The notes: generated by a model not told the origin, from the sequence alone. 64,000 nucleotides of DNA from Pseudorhizobium banfieldiae (GCF_000967425.1 NZ_FO082820.1:558001-622000); one strand, 5' to 3'; shown: positions 27,426 through 36,758, counted from the first letter of the stretch. Numbers and translations are program-made.

Positions 27426-28562
27426 ATGACTTGGTTGAGGCAGCAGTCGCCTTATTTTGCGCGGCTGAGGACAGAAATTGCCGGATTGGGGGGAATGTTC
27501 AACGCGCATCTGCATCTGGATCGCGCTGGAACGCTTGATGATCGCTACATGGCGCATGCCGATCTTCGGATATTGTCAAATTCGCATATTTCTCTTCAGA
27601 AGAAGCATCACCTCATCAACGCGATCCATGCCGGACCTGCCTATCAGGCCGAGGATCTGGATGTCCGGGTGAATGAGGCGATAGATGTCATGGTCGCCGC
27701 CAATACCATTCGTGCCGACACCATGGTGGATGTGACCGACGACATCGTCAGCACGTCTGCGTTGGAAAAACTCAAGGAGATCAAGGACAGGCGAAGCGGG
27801 GAGATCGATCTTCGCATTGCTGCCTATTCGCCACTGGGATTTATCGACCGTGAGCCCGGCCGCTGGGCCGTTTTCGAGGAGGGCGCCAAAATCGCCGACT
27901 TCCTGGGCAGCTTGCCCGAGGCAGACGACAGGGTTGATTATCCGGATCACATCGGCTTCGAAGAGCATTGCGTGCGTATGCTTGATCTAGCCAGGCGGCT
28001 TGGTCTCATGCTCCATGTTCACACCGACCAGCGGAACGAGGCGAGCGAGCGGGGCACGGAGCGTCTGATCGAAATTGTGCGAAAGCATGGCGGGCCGGCT
28101 TCCCCCGACGGGACGCCCATGATTTGGGCTGTGCACATGATATCCCCGTCATCCTATGAGGACGATCGTCATGAACGCTTGGTGGAGGGATTGCTGGAAT
28201 GCAATATCGGTGTAATTTCCTGCCCGTCGGCGGCGATCGGCATGCGCCAGCTGCGGCCGCTCTATGCTCCGACACACAATTCGATACCGCGCATCCTCGA
28301 GCTTGCTGCCGCCGGCGTCCATATTCGGCTAGGGTCTGACAACGTTGCCGATATCTGTTCGCCGAGCACGACTGCTGATCTTGTCGACGAAGTCTTCATG
28401 CTATCGGCTGCAATCCGTTTTTATGAGATATCGGTCTTGGCGCGCCTGGCCTCGGGCCAAAAGCTCACCTCCGACGAATGCGATATCGTGAGGGAGCACC
28501 TGATGAAGAACGCTCAAGAGATTGCGAAGGTCATGAATGCAAGGGCTCAACCGTCTCTTTGA
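27426..28562 (+). CDS. Amidohydrolase-superfamily protein (cytosine-deaminase-like)
   Basis: This 378-residue protein has the metal-dependent hydrolase barrel: NAHLHLD near residues 26-32 (HxH), LGLMLHVHTDQRNE near residue 200 (metal His), IWAVHMISP, and HIRLGSDNVADI with the metal Asp near residue 305. These match cytosine deaminase/atrazine-hydrolase-type enzymes that deaminate or hydrolyse ring compounds. It overlaps the P450 gene by 26 bases, so the two are probably translated together. The substrate is unknown and its link with the lipid cluster is not clear. Confidence 0.85.
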   Translation: MTWLRQQSPYFARLRTEIAGLGGMFNAHLHLDRAGTLDDRYMAHADLRILSNSHISLQKKHHLINAIHAGPAYQAEDLDVRVNEAIDVMVAANTIRADTMVDVTDDIVSTSALEKLKEIKDRRSGEIDLRIAAYSPLGFIDREPGRWAVFEEGAKIADFLGSLPEADDRVDYPDHIGFEEHCVRMLDLARRLGLMLHVHTDQRNEASERGTERLIEIVRKHGGPASPDGTPMIWAVHMISPSSYEDDRHERLVEGLLECNIGVISCPSAAIGMRQLRPLYAPTHNSIPRILELAAAGVHIRLGSDNVADICSPSTTADLVDEVFMLSAAIRFYEISVLARLASGQKLTSDECDIVREHLMKNAQEIAKVMNARAQPSL

Positions 28563-29796
28563 GCGATTGCGCGGTCGCTCGGAAGCAGATGCTCTCCCGC
28601 TGGAAGCTCCGCTAGATCTGCTCGATCCATCATTCGTGTGCGATCCCTATACAATCTACAGACGATTGCGAACGCATGACCCCGTTCATCGTAGCCGCAA
28701 CGGCGGATGGATTCTGACGAGGCATCGCGATATCGTTTCGGCGCTTGGCGATCCGTCCCTCGGCAATGCTCCCTCACGTTACTCCGTGGTCGCGCCGCGC
28801 AATCGGGGCCGCTATGTCTGCGCAAATGTCGCGCAGAACATTCTGCCCTTCTTGGACAAGCCTGAGCATGTGAGGCCCCGCAGGATACTGTCTCGGGTCC
28901 TGAGCACGCACATGAAAGACAATCCTCTCGACATTGCACAAATTGCGCGCCAGTTGCTCGATCCGCAGCTTGCCCGCCGCCAAATGGACGCTATCGCCGA
29001 TTTCGGCACGCCGCTATCCGCTGAGGTCATGTGCCGAATGCTGGGCATCCCAGCACCTGATCGCGACCGAATGCTCGAATACAGCCACTACTTTTTCTTC
29101 CTGTTCGCGCCGATCCCCTCCGACCAAATCCGCCAGAAAGCCGACGAGGCCCTGACTGCGTTCAGAGGCTATTTTGCCGACCTGGTTCAGGAGCGACGGC
29201 GGAAGCCCCAGGCAGATCTTATCTCCCTTCTGCTAAGTGCAGAAGATGAGGGGGAACGCCTTTCAGACTGCCAGCTTGTCGATAACTGCATGCTTCTCTT
29301 TTCCGACGGCGTTGAAAATGTGGATGCGGGGATAGCCAATATACTTCTGGCTCTGGGCAGACATCCCGCGGAAATGAAACGCCTGAGAGACGCACCGGAG
29401 CTTATCGCAAACGCCGTTGCTGAAGGGCTGCGCTACGACTCCCCGGCCCAGTTGATCGCCAGGGTCGCCCGCGACGATGTCGAGATCGGCGGTCAGACGA
29501 TAAAGCGGGACAGCACGGTGTTCCTGGCGCTGGGATCGGCGAACCGGGATCCCGCGGTTTTTGCCGATCCTGATCGTTTCAATATCTCGCGGAACACCTC
29601 GCCGCTCCTCAGTTTCGGAAAAGGGGGGCATTCGTGCATCGGAGCGTCTCTGGTCCGCTCACAATCCGTGGAGGCCGTGCGGTCGCTACTGCAGACGACG
29701 ACCGTCGTCGAGGTCGACCAGGATGGTCTGGAATGGCTTCCGCGCGTCGGTCACCGCTGGTTGAAAACCCTACCGATCCGTCTTTTTCCTTCATGA
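28537..29796 (+). CDS. Cytochrome P450
   Basis: This 419-residue soluble bacterial-type P450 has EGLRYDSP (the ExxR motif) near residue 295 and the haem site FGKGGHSCIGASLVR near residue 365, with the axial Cys. The I helix reads SDGVENVDAG where most P450s have AGxETT, so the usual oxygen-activating Thr is replaced. It could hydroxylate a fatty acid or ring compound. Its stop codon abuts, on the opposite strand, the stop of the acyl-AMP ligase (TCATGA), so the two genes are tightly convergent. Confidence 0.93.
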   Translation: MQGLNRLFERLRGRSEADALPLEAPLDLLDPSFVCDPYTIYRRLRTHDPVHRSRNGGWILTRHRDIVSALGDPSLGNAPSRYSVVAPRNRGRYVCANVAQNILPFLDKPEHVRPRRILSRVLSTHMKDNPLDIAQIARQLLDPQLARRQMDAIADFGTPLSAEVMCRMLGIPAPDRDRMLEYSHYFFFLFAPIPSDQIRQKADEALTAFRGYFADLVQERRRKPQADLISLLLSAEDEGERLSDCQLVDNCMLLFSDGVENVDAGIANILLALGRHPAEMKRLRDAPELIANAVAEGLRYDSPAQLIARVARDDVEIGGQTIKRDSTVFLALGSANRDPAVFADPDRFNISRNTSPLLSFGKGGHSCIGASLVRSQSVEAVRSLLQTTTVVEVDQDGLEWLPRVGHRWLKTLPIRLFPS

Positions 29797-32649
29797 ACGC
29801 CAGTCGGGTGCGAGCGGGATAACGAGCCTGCGCAAGCCGGAACGCCCCGCACCGCCAAACCAGCAAATGCCGTCTTCCACGAGATCGATGTCCAGGAACA
29901 TTGGAAGGTTCCGCATCGGCACCTTGATCTGAAGTTCCATGATGGCAGTTGCCGATGGTTTTATTTCCTTTCCAAGGGGCAGTCTGGCATCCAATGCGTA
30001 GCCGTGGGATTTGTCGAGGCTACGCCAACGCGTTGCCAGAATGATCCCGCTTTTCTCGGTCGGCTCCCAAGGAACAGGGCTCGTATTGGTTATGGCGACC
30101 TTGATGGATCGGCGACTGCCCTGCCGCATGAATGTCGGCACTTGCGCGCGAATGGTCGAGGCGAAGCACCGCCGGTCCAGCCTCTTCATCGGCTGCAAGA
30201 GGCGCGAATTTGCCGAAGGTTGGGACAATTCTACCCTCTCAAACTCCTTCTCCAATTGCTGCGTAAAGTCGTCGACATAAGGCGGCTTATGCAGATCGTC
30301 GTGGTCGGCGGAGCTGTAAAATACCGAGATCGGGCCGGAATAATATTTCGCCCATGCCCGTTCCGGCTGGTCATTGAGATCGTAGGCACAGAACCATCCC
30401 CGCTTACCCCAAAACAAAGCAAGTTCGCCATCATAGGGTTTGGCAACGAAGCGATCCTGAAGGCACAGAAGCGAGACCGCATGCCCCGATGCCTTCAGCA
30501 TCGTGGCGATCTCGAAAGCGACGACGCCGCCTTGGCAAAATCCTCCGATCAGGTAGGGGCCTTCGGGCTGGATGCCAAGGATCTCCGAAACATAATAGCG
30601 CGCCAGCTTCTGGGTGTTCTCGTCACTTTTCACGCGTGTATTCGACAAGGAACTGAGAATGTAGAAGGGGCGATCGGGATCCAGTCCTTCGGAAAGGCAT
30701 TCGAACTGCCACATGCTCTGGCAGACCCAGAAGAAGGCGCGCTTTTTGCCAAACGTGTTTCTGCCCAGCACAAGCGAGTCGTCCCTGCGCTTGCCGCGCC
30801 AAGCCGCAGTCGCCAATCTTACGGCAGAATAAATTTCGGGTGCAAGTCGTCGCTTCGCGCTTTCGCAGGATACCCGCGCGCTTAGAACCTGTTCCATTTC
30901 ACGCAGCGTCGGCGCATCGAACAACGCTGAAACCGGAATGTCACGGCCAAAGCGTTCCTCCAGCAAGAGTGCCAGATTGGTTGCGCTGAGAGAGTCGCCG
31001 CCAAGGTCGAAAAAATTGTCTTCCATCCCGATGACCGGCACTTTCAACACGCTCGTCCACATCGCCGCCAGCGTTTTCGCTAAAGGAGACGCTGGAGCGA
31101 TGTGAGATCTGGCCTGGACCGTGGCACCAGCAAGTTCCGGCAATGCACGCCGATCAAGCTTTCCGCTCGGCACACGGGGAAGTTTGTCGAGGAAAATCAC
31201 CGTGCGGGGGATCTTGAAGTTTGCCGTGCGACCGCGCAAATGATCGATGATGTCGCTTGTCTCCAGCGTCGTCCTGTCACGCGGTACGACAGCAACTGCG
31301 ACTTCCTCGCCAAGCGAAGGGTGGGGCATGGCAAATGCGGCGGCCTCGGCGATGTTGGGGTGGTCGGAAAGGATCATGTCGATCTCTTGAGGCGATATTT
31401 TCTCGCCGCCGCGATTGATGATGTCCTTGAGCCGTCCCGTCAGGAACAAAAAGCCTTCGTCATCAATGAAGCCTTCATCGCCGCTGCAAAGCCAATCCCC
31501 CCTGAAAGTATCGCGGCTGACGGCTGCGTCTCCCTCATAGGCCGACATCACACTCGGTCCGCTTATCAGCACCTCGCCTCGTTTGCCGGCCGTGACTTCG
31601 TTCCCGAGTGAATCGCAGATCATGACCTGCGGTCCGAATGGAACTCCAACGGAGCCGGGCTTCAATCTCAGCCGATCGAGCGGCGTACTGGTAATCAGAC
31701 CGGCCGTCTCGGTCATGCCGAACATCGGGACGAGCCGGGTGCCAAATTTGTCCTCGAATTCCTCCTGCAATCTTGTCGGCAGCGGCTGCGAGACGGCGCG
31801 GATGAAGCGTAGATCTCGGAACAATCGCGCATCCTCGCCCGTGGCGCCATGGGCGAGAAGGTCGCGCAATACGGTCGGTACCGCTTGCGACCAAGTGGGA
31901 TGGAAGTGCTGGAGGCCTCGGAAGAAAGCCTCGGAGGAAATGCCCCCTGCAAAGGCCGTGGATCCGCCTGCGTAAAGGGGAGCCAGCAACAGGTCAACCA
32001 GTGCGCCAATATGGAACATGGGCATCATGTTCAGGCAGATATCTGCTGGCCCAAGTTCGATGGAGCGCGCCACGTTCCAAGCCGAACTGATCAGGTTTTC
32101 CGCGCTGAGCGGTACCCTCTTCGGCGTCCCGGTGGAGCCGGAGGTTTGGAGCACGAGCGCGGTCGAGGACCGCAAGCCGGCATCGGGTGTGTCTGCTGCA
32201 ACAGTCCGTCGCTGCGGTTTGTGGGGGGCCAGCCTGAAGGCGCCGGTGGGTCCTGCCAGGGGGACAAGCTGCAGGATTGGAATGTCTAGGGCGATAGCCG
32301 CCGCTGTCGCATCCGCCATGATTGTCGTGTCGGTGATGAGGTGAGTGACGCCCGATTGGACAAGTAAACGCTTTGTCTCGTCGAGCGCATAGGCGGGGTT
32401 CAGCGGCACCGAAGTTGCGAAAGACGCGACTGCGAGAATTGCCACTGCCGTTTCTGGCCGGTTTGGTAAAATCGTCGCGATCCTGGATCCCGGCTCGACG
32501 CCATGCTCGACGAAATGCGCGTGCACGGTATCGATAATCTGCAGCAGTTGGCTGACTGATGTGTCGGCTCTGTCGTGCGATCTGAGCGCAATCTTTTGCG
32601 GCGCAGTCTGACTGAGGTCTCTCAAGGGATCGAGGATGTCTTTGCGCAT
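29791..32649 (-). CDS. Acyl-AMP ligase - carrier protein - thioesterase - Ig-like fusion
   Basis: From the ATG at 32649 (MRKDILDPLRDLSQ) the protein has 952 residues in four parts. An adenylation domain (1 to about 510) has LQTSGSTGTPKRVPLS, FGMTE, CSGDEGF, GRLKDIINRGGEKI and the catalytic Lys in VPSGKLDRRAL. A carrier domain (about 530-605) has DNFFDLGGDSLSATNL with the phosphopantetheine Ser. A thioesterase-like domain (about 650-830) has GGFCQGGVVAFE, where Cys replaces the usual Ser nucleophile. An Ig-like end (about 840-952) has NTSPVPWEPT and DIDLVEDGICWF, as in domains attached to some glycosyltransferases. It probably activates an acid as adenylate, loads it on its own carrier and releases or transfers it. 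It ends a four-gene minus-strand operon. Confidence 0.9.
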   Translation of the reverse strand: MRKDILDPLRDLSQTAPQKIALRSHDRADTSVSQLLQIIDTVHAHFVEHGVEPGSRIATILPNRPETAVAILAVASFATSVPLNPAYALDETKRLLVQSGVTHLITDTTIMADATAAAIALDIPILQLVPLAGPTGAFRLAPHKPQRRTVAADTPDAGLRSSTALVLQTSGSTGTPKRVPLSAENLISSAWNVARSIELGPADICLNMMPMFHIGALVDLLLAPLYAGGSTAFAGGISSEAFFRGLQHFHPTWSQAVPTVLRDLLAHGATGEDARLFRDLRFIRAVSQPLPTRLQEEFEDKFGTRLVPMFGMTETAGLITSTPLDRLRLKPGSVGVPFGPQVMICDSLGNEVTAGKRGEVLISGPSVMSAYEGDAAVSRDTFRGDWLCSGDEGFIDDEGFLFLTGRLKDIINRGGEKISPQEIDMILSDHPNIAEAAAFAMPHPSLGEEVAVAVVPRDRTTLETSDIIDHLRGRTANFKIPRTVIFLDKLPRVPSGKLDRRALPELAGATVQARSHIAPASPLAKTLAAMWTSVLKVPVIGMEDNFFDLGGDSLSATNLALLLEERFGRDIPVSALFDAPTLREMEQVLSARVSCESAKRRLAPEIYSAVRLATAAWRGKRRDDSLVLGRNTFGKKRAFFWVCQSMWQFECLSEGLDPDRPFYILSSLSNTRVKSDENTQKLARYYVSEILGIQPEGPYLIGGFCQGGVVAFEIATMLKASGHAVSLLCLQDRFVAKPYDGELALFWGKRGWFCAYDLNDQPERAWAKYYSGPISVFYSSADHDDLHKPPYVDDFTQQLEKEFERVELSQPSANSRLLQPMKRLDRRCFASTIRAQVPTFMRQGSRRSIKVAITNTSPVPWEPTEKSGIILATRWRSLDKSHGYALDARLPLGKEIKPSATAIMELQIKVPMRNLPMFLDIDLVEDGICWFGGAGRSGLRRLVIPLAPDWRS

Positions 32650-32711
32650 CTTACTACCGCCCGATCCATCTGAATTCGTGTCGAGACATTGCAGACGCCA
32701 CGACCTGGGTG

Positions 32712-33521
32712 TCACGCATGGCTTGCTCCGATCCAGGGGCCTACAAAACGGATGGCGTCCGTTCTTGAACTCAGCGGCACGATTGCCTCCGGCACATTCT
32801 GAAACTTCACGTTCGTCGGTAGCTGATAGCCGTCGAATAGCCGGAAACCCGAAGGTACAGCGATCGTGGCGTCTGGACCGGGACCGCGTACCCATTCCAG
32901 CTGGCCCGTCGGCTGTACCATGATCTCGATCGACTGAGTTAATTCGCCTGATGTCATGGTGGCGCGGGCAGCCGTATCGCTTATCTCCTGCCAGATCACC
33001 CCATTGCGCGGCAGCAGCCCTGCTGGCGCCCAAAGGGCAGCGTCTATCCCCATGCGCTCGAACAGTACGGTCACAGAAGCGCCGCTGCTGCCAAAGGGAA
33101 ACATCTTCCAGCACCAAAACCGCAGACACGCACGTCCTTCGTACACGAGTGAGTTTCCCGAAAACAATGCGAGGCTGTTCTTGGAATAATAGCGCGAAAG
33201 CGAGCCGTGAGGGGCCGCAAGGATCTGATAGGTCGTGACTTCAGCAGGAGGTCGATGGCCTATCGATATCTTAGCGGTGCTCTTCACTTCCACCACGGTT
33301 CGGAGCGGCGTACCCGGCCGTATCGCAAAGAGGAAGAACCGACGTGCGGCAACCGGCAGGCCGGCCACCATCGTCTCATCGAAGCTCTCGTCATGCCAGG
33401 GAGTCTTGCTGGCCAGAGCCGCCCAGGTGGAATCGTCTTCGTGCAGTTGCTTCAGCCGCTGCCATGCCAAGATGGCCAAGGCGAGCAAGGGGAAGATAAG
33501 TAGAGACAGGAGCATCAGCAT
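32712..33521 (-). CDS. Membrane-anchored protein, DUF6544/DUF6920-like
   Basis: This 269-residue protein starts with a hydrophobic helix (MLMLLSLLIFPLLALAILAW). The rest is soluble and β-rich, with ARRFFLFAIRPGTPL, NSLVYEGRACLRFW and LPTNVKFQNVPE. The pattern resembles the DUF6544/DUF6920 group, which I assign only loosely. It overlaps the lipid-kinase gene by 7 bases and precedes the acyl-AMP ligase gene, so it belongs to the lipid operon. It could be a periplasmic-side binding or chaperone protein for the lipid, but that is a guess. Confidence 0.65.
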   Translation of the reverse strand: MLMLLSLLIFPLLALAILAWQRLKQLHEDDSTWAALASKTPWHDESFDETMVAGLPVAARRFFLFAIRPGTPLRTVVEVKSTAKISIGHRPPAEVTTYQILAAPHGSLSRYYSKNSLALFSGNSLVYEGRACLRFWCWKMFPFGSSGASVTVLFERMGIDAALWAPAGLLPRNGVIWQEISDTAARATMTSGELTQSIEIMVQPTGQLEWVRGPGPDATIAVPSGFRLFDGYQLPTNVKFQNVPEAIVPLSSRTDAIRFVGPWIGASHA

Positions 33522-34438
33522 CGCAGAGCCAATGCCTGCGGCAGGATTTCATAGGTGGCCGGCAGGCGGCCGGGCGCCTCGCCGTCCAGATCCAGTAGCA
33601 CCGGCTCGCTCTGCCCGTCCAGGGGCTCGACCCTGATGCGTCGCCCGCGCCGGATCGAAATGGCCGGATGATCACGATGTCCTCCGGAATAGACGAGGAG
33701 CAGATTGCGAAGCAGAGCCAGTTTCGATGTATGCTGCAGGGTGACGATGTCAAAAAGCCCGTCATCGAATTCTGCATCGGGAGCGATCTGCATCCCGCCG
33801 CCGAAATAGCGGCCATTGGCAACGGCAACGAGCACAATCGGAGCTGTGACCGCCGGATCATCATCCACCATCATGCCTATCCTTTGAGAGCGGAATGCAG
33901 CTAATGCGCCAATGGTCGCTGCGAGAAACCGCGCCTTGCGGGGCAGGAAACGAGAATGCGTCGTATTGACGATGCGATCGATCTGGCCCGACACGCCAAA
34001 GCTCCCGATGTTGGCGAAGAGCCGCGACTTTTGATTGCCGTCGTCATCGAAATAGATGACGCGACCCAGATCAATCCTGCGGGTAGCCCCCGAGACGATC
34101 CGATCTATGCTGTCCATGCCAGTGGAAAGGCTGCGAACGAAATCCGAACCAGTCCCGAGCGAGACCACGGCGAGCGATACGTGTGTAGACATCTTCCCGT
34201 CCGCATCGCAAAAGCCGTTGACCACTTCGTTCAGGGTTCCGTCGCCCCCGACGGAAATGACCAGGTCCGCACCCGTCCGAATCGCCTCGCGGGTGAGGAT
34301 CGACGCATGACCAGGTGCTGCCGTCTCCGCGGAAGCAAACGGACCGATGTGCTCTGCCAGACGCTTGGCAAGCCTTGGCCATCTTTTCTTGACGCGGCCG
34401 CCGCCCGCCTTCGGGTTGATGACGACAAATACGCTCAT
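33515..34438 (-). CDS. Diacylglycerol-kinase-family lipid kinase
   Basis: This 307-residue protein is of the DagK/YegS/BmrU family: NPKAGGGRVKKRW at the amino end, SVGGDGTLNEVVNGF near residues 63-77 (the nucleotide site) and LGTGSDFVRS near residue 93, then a β-sandwich domain with PDAEFDDGLFDIVTL. These enzymes phosphorylate the hydroxyl of a lipid such as diacylglycerol, or ceramide in Caulobacter. In this cluster it could phosphorylate a glycerolipid or the special lipid product. Cytoplasmic, peripheral to the inner membrane. Confidence 0.92.
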   Translation of the reverse strand: MSVFVVINPKAGGGRVKKRWPRLAKRLAEHIGPFASAETAAPGHASILTREAIRTGADLVISVGGDGTLNEVVNGFCDADGKMSTHVSLAVVSLGTGSDFVRSLSTGMDSIDRIVSGATRRIDLGRVIYFDDDGNQKSRLFANIGSFGVSGQIDRIVNTTHSRFLPRKARFLAATIGALAAFRSQRIGMMVDDDPAVTAPIVLVAVANGRYFGGGMQIAPDAEFDDGLFDIVTLQHTSKLALLRNLLLVYSGGHRDHPAISIRRGRRIRVEPLDGQSEPVLLDLDGEAPGRLPATYEILPQALALRC

Positions 34439-34499
34439 CGCATGCGACCGCTATCGTGTGAGCCTGCGATGTCAATCAGGGCACCCAGTCGTTCGTCGG

Positions 34500-35810
34500 T
34501 CACCGGGCGAACGCCTGTTGTTTTCGCTGCGGGTCTGGAAAATACCCGTCAAGGGTAGCAACGATCGACAAGGCGGTCTGCTGCCAAGTCGGACAGGGAT
34601 ATTCTTGCCGGATGATCTGTTCTTTATCAGCCACAAGATCGGGGTTGAAAATAGCGGCCTCGATTAGTTCATAAGCGCCTTCGGTATCCCCCGGTTCGTG
34701 ATAGTCGATGAAGCGCCCACCGACCTCTGGCAGGGACGTGGCGCTCGAGGCGATGCAATAGCGACCGTAATAAAGGCTTTCGGACACAGGCAGTCCCCAG
34801 CCTTCGCAGAAGCTGGGAAAAACGGTGAAAAGTGAGTTTCTGTAATAGCTCGCCAATTCCTCGTCGGAGAGGTTTTCGATAACCCTGATTTTTCCGTCCA
34901 ACGATTTGCTGGTGTTCAGCGCCCGCCGGAGATCGGCGATCTCCCAGCCAAACTTACCGGCAAAGACAAGTTGAGGCACGGCGCCGGCGCCGTGCCTGTC
35001 GACCAATTTCTCCCATACCCGGAAGAGCAGCATGTGGTTCTTGCGAATCTCGATCGTCGATACGTAGAGGACATGCGAGCGGTGCTCGAGCGGAAGGTCA
35101 GGCCGCGGGAGGTTCGTCGGAAAGCCTGCACCGAATGGGATGACACGTGTGTCCGGCACTGGCAAATTCTGTTCGCCAAGATAGTTGGCCAGGGCTTCAG
35201 CCGAGCTTTGGGACGGTGTCAGCACCAGGTCCCATACTCCTGTCATGTCGTGCAACCATTTGGTGAAATTGGGAATATGCCCAGGAGCCACAAGATGAGG
35301 ATGACTGACCGGAAGAACATCGTGCACCAGCAGGCCGAAGCGGACTCCATATCTCGCCTTGAGGAAAGCAATCGCTTTGCCGAAGTCCCGATGGCTCCAG
35401 GAAGCACCGAGGTTGAGCAGGACGTCTCCCTCCCGGATCATCGATGCAAAGCGCTGCCTTCCGTTAGTATTGCCGAGTCGCGCCTTCACGGCGGCCGTTA
35501 ACCGCGTGCCGAGATAACGTTTCACCTTCAGGAGACTAACAGGCCAGCGCCTCGTCTTCTGGCGGTGAAGAAACTCGTTACCGTCGGTGAGTCGCGCCAC
35601 CTCCTCGTAACTGAGCACTTCCACCTGTTCGCCTCCGGCGCCGACCCGGCACAAGAGGACGCGGCCGGGATAGGCGTCGACGAGCCATGGCAAGATCTGT
35701 GCCTGGACGCGGCCGATGCCGGTCGGCGTGACCGACCAGTCGAAATACCGGATAAAGTCATCGACTTCGATCCAGATCCGAAAGCCGTCACTTGATGAGG
35801 AAACATCCAT
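34500..35810 (-). CDS. Glycosyltransferase family 4
   Basis: From the ATG at 35810 (a TTG at 35825 is the other option) this GT-B-fold enzyme has about 436 residues. Visible family parts are TPTGIGRVQAQIL near the amino end, DVLPVSHPHLVAPGH, VLYVSTIEIRKNHMLLF, and the carboxy-terminal donor site EGWGLPVSESLYYGR, an E-x7-E motif. It should add a sugar at the cytoplasmic face. It is the first gene of the minus-strand operon (GT, lipid kinase, DUF, ligase) and is divergent from the Wzm gene. Donor and acceptor are unknown. Confidence 0.9.
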   Translation of the reverse strand: MDVSSSSDGFRIWIEVDDFIRYFDWSVTPTGIGRVQAQILPWLVDAYPGRVLLCRVGAGGEQVEVLSYEEVARLTDGNEFLHRQKTRRWPVSLLKVKRYLGTRLTAAVKARLGNTNGRQRFASMIREGDVLLNLGASWSHRDFGKAIAFLKARYGVRFGLLVHDVLPVSHPHLVAPGHIPNFTKWLHDMTGVWDLVLTPSQSSAEALANYLGEQNLPVPDTRVIPFGAGFPTNLPRPDLPLEHRSHVLYVSTIEIRKNHMLLFRVWEKLVDRHGAGAVPQLVFAGKFGWEIADLRRALNTSKSLDGKIRVIENLSDEELASYYRNSLFTVFPSFCEGWGLPVSESLYYGRYCIASSATSLPEVGGRFIDYHEPGDTEGAYELIEAAIFNPDLVADKEQIIRQEYPCPTWQQTALSIVATLDGYFPDPQRKQQAFAR

Positions 35811-35936
35811 GCGGGAGGTATTCAACTGTTGGTAAACCCATCATGGCTGTAGCCGATGGGATGTCCCAAAGCTAGATGTTTGTTATGGCGTTTTCCGCAT
35901 ACGGCGGGAAGAATGATTCAGCATAAAGAAACGTGA
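35811..35936. promoter_or_regulatory. Divergent promoter region, GT4 and Wzm
   Basis: About 125 bases between two divergent operons of the lipid cluster. It must hold promoters for both directions. It is AT-richer near 35870-35935. I cannot place -35/-10 boxes with confidence. Confidence 0.4.
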
Positions 35937-36758
35937 ATGATGTCGATGCGCGCCCGCAAATTCTTTGAGCCATTCAGGTCAATTTGGCACAATCGCGAGC
36001 TTTATCGTCGCGTCTTGCTGCGAGACATCCAGTCTTCTTTCCGCGGCAGCGCGCTGGGCCTCGCCTGGATCGTCGTTATTCCACTTGTGCTTGTTGCCAT
36101 TTACACTTTCGTTTTTGGCGTGGTTCTCAATTCGACTTGGATCGCCGCTACCGGCTCACCCTTCGAGGTGCCGTTGATTTTCTTCACCGGTTTAACCGTG
36201 TTCGGCTTCTTCATGGAAATCATCGGTCGCGCGCCCAACTATATTCGCGACAACCGGATCTATGTGACGAAGATCATATTTCCGCTCGATATACTGGGCT
36301 GGGTTCTCGTCGGAACGGCCTTTTTCAAGCTCTGCGTCAACCTGCTGCTTTTGCTTGGTTTCTTGGTCTTCGTGACAGGCAGGATCCCTTCGGGGATGCT
36401 CCTGCTTCCGTTCCTGCTGGTGCCCTTCGTGTTGCTGACCCTGGGCATAGCCTGGATCCTCGCTGCCATCGGCGCCTTCGTTCGAGATTTGTCGCATGTC
36501 CTGCAGGCGCTTGGGCCCATCATCATGTTTCTCAGCCCGGTCTTCTATTCGGTGCAGCAGGTGCCGGAAATGTTCCAGACCCCATACTTCCTGAACCCGT
36601 TGACCTATGTGCTTGAGAGTCTGAGAAACCTTCTCTTTTTCGGGCAAGCATTCTCAATTCACTCCTACATCATATACTGTGGTGCAGCGGCAGTGGTCTT
36701 CCTCGCCGGCTTTTCCTTCTTTCAAAAGCTGCGGCCGGGATTTGCCGATGTCATCTGA
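35937..36758 (+). CDS. Polysaccharide/glycolipid ABC exporter permease (Wzm-like)
   Basis: This 273-residue inner-membrane protein is of the ABC-2/TagG/Wzm type: an amino-terminal amphipathic region (HNRELYRRVLLRDIQSSFRG), then about six helices and LSPVFYSVQQVPEMFQ in the last periplasmic loop. It forms the channel for a glycan-lipid that is driven out by Wzt. Three closely spaced ATG codons are available; I used the first. Its end overlaps the first Wzt gene by 11 bases, so the genes are coupled. Confidence 0.93.
   Translation: MMSMRARKFFEPFRSIWHNRELYRRVLLRDIQSSFRGSALGLAWIVVIPLVLVAIYTFVFGVVLNSTWIAATGSPFEVPLIFFTGLTVFGFFMEIIGRAPNYIRDNRIYVTKIIFPLDILGWVLVGTAFFKLCVNLLLLLGFLVFVTGRIPSGMLLLPFLLVPFVLLTLGIAWILAAIGAFVRDLSHVLQALGPIIMFLSPVFYSVQQVPEMFQTPYFLNPLTYVLESLRNLLFFGQAFSIHSYIIYCGAAAVVFLAGFSFFQKLRPGFADVI

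Noticed and set aside
32650..33129. A longer start for the acyl-AMP ligase fusion (1112 codons)
   Set aside because: The extra 160 codons overlap the DUF6544-like gene and show no domain. The family start MRKDILD at 32649 is natural.
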